In this document: in pieces, positions 5,090 to 5,468 of the stretch
Layout of the letters: every line of letters starts with the position of its first letter
Position numbering within the stretch: the stretch's first letter is position 1
Source of the DNA: Acidobacteriota bacterium
Lineage (GTDB): Bacteria > Acidobacteriota > Terriglobia > UBA7540
Length of the DNA: 5,468 bases
Reading direction: 5' to 3'
Assembly: GCA_021827245.1 (NCBI GenBank)
Contig: JAKAWN010000449.1
Coordinates: 1-5,468 of the forward strand
Position numbers and translations under genes: made by a program
Notes under the pieces: model-generated
Databases searched by the model: none
Told to the model about the DNA's origin: nothing
Seen by the model: only the letters and a program-made list of their open reading frames with translations

Positions 5090-5468
5090 TCAGACAGGCA
5101 GACTCCAGCCTTTGGCGCCGCGATTGTCCGGCACAAGAACCTGGTACCGGGCTTCCACGCCTTTTTCCTTCAGGATCCGGCAGATAGCCTCGCCCACATC
5201 GGAAGTGTTTCCTCGGGCGAAGGCCAGGATGGACGGACCTGCGCCGCTCAGGCAAAGCCCCAGCAGGCAGGGATGCCTCATTGCCAGCACTTCCCTCAAG
5301 CCCGGCATCAAAGGCGCGCGGTAGGGCTGGTGCAGGCGATCGACCAGCGCCTCGGCGATCAGGTCGAGGTTGCCGGCGGTCAGCCCGAGGACCAGCTTCG
5401 ACGCGGCGGCGACGTTGAAGACGGCGTCGGCGATCGGCACCGTCGGCGGGATCACGCCCCGCGCCTGT
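5090..5468 (-). CDS. thrB: Homoserine kinase, C-terminal part
   Basis: The frame enters from the right edge and ends with TGA at 5092-5090, giving the last 125 residues of a protein usually about 300 long. Homoserine kinase, a cytoplasmic GHMP-family enzyme, phosphorylates L-homoserine with ATP to O-phospho-L-homoserine, the substrate of threonine synthase. The signs are ARGVIPPTVPIADAVFN (family pattern LP..V...DAVFN), DRLHQPYRAPLMPG, and the glycine-rich third GHMP motif GLCLSGAGPSILAF near residues 70-83 of the fragment, followed by a C-terminal region ending in GWSLPV. The N-terminal ATP-binding motif PxxxGLGSS lies outside the window. The stop position fits normal C-terminal length, so the gene looks intact here. 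Any thrA, asd or thrC partner would lie to the right; the next gene leftwards is convergent and unrelated. Confidence 0.95.
   Translation of the reverse strand, partial: QARGVIPPTVPIADAVFNVAAASKLVLGLTAGNLDLIAEALVDRLHQPYRAPLMPGLREVLAMRHPCLLGLCLSGAGPSILAFARGNTSDVGEAICRILKEKGVEARYQVLVPDNRGAKGWSLPV

Noticed and set aside
4599..5324. Several frames of 116-156 codons on both strands over the 3' end of the secreted-protein gene, the convergent gap and thrB.
   Set aside because: All overlap one or both recognised genes in other frames, are Arg/Ser/Ala-rich as expected for GC-rich shadow frames, and show no family motif.

Overview
This 5.5 kb window looks like an ordinary chromosomal segment from a moderately GC-rich, free-living bacterium. 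The mix of a P-type cation pump, a small CBS-pair protein, a DUF2582-type winged-helix protein, a large secreted protein of unknown function and a homoserine kinase would suit Acidobacteriota or a related soil lineage. That placement is inference from gene style only; there is no rRNA or other marker. I see no transposase, integrase, tRNA, CRISPR array, phage gene or recognisable defence module.

Layout. (1) 1-534, minus strand: the first 178 residues of a type II (calcium-transporter-like) P-type ATPase, running off the left edge. (2) 535-878: a divergent intergenic region with a plausible sigma-70 promoter for the ATPase, two small hairpins, and a doubtful 51-codon ORF that stops 2 nt before the next gene. 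(3) 879-1331, plus: a 150-residue two-CBS-domain protein. (4) 1332-1719: 388 bp without a clear gene but rich in hairpins, including one 12-bp perfect stem and one terminator-like hairpin. A 16-codon mini-ORF with a good ribosome binding site precedes the hairpins. (5) 1870-2067, plus: a 65-residue winged-helix protein with a very strong Shine-Dalgarno. The same frame stays open upstream to an ATG at 1720 and would add a membrane-spanning N-terminus. (6) 2068-2314: a short intergenic region with hairpins and a possible promoter. (7) 2315-4810, plus: an 831-residue exported protein of unknown function whose C-terminal half is a row of Ig/TIG-like beta modules. (8) 4811-5089: a convergent gap without a gene. 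(9) 5090-5468, minus: the C-terminal 125 residues of homoserine kinase (ThrB), running off the right edge.

The genes do not form one pathway. The ATPase and CBS gene are divergent and could share regulatory DNA; CBS-pair proteins often sense adenine nucleotides or accompany ion transporters, so a link is possible but unproven. The winged-helix gene and the secreted-protein gene are co-directional, but 247 bp apart, with hairpins and a possible promoter between them, so they are probably separate units. ThrB belongs to threonine biosynthesis and only meets the secreted-protein gene tail to tail.

The points most worth checking are the two-start architecture of the winged-helix ORF, the hairpin train at 1463-1680, and the large secreted protein. 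I found no convincing evidence of a new multi-gene system.
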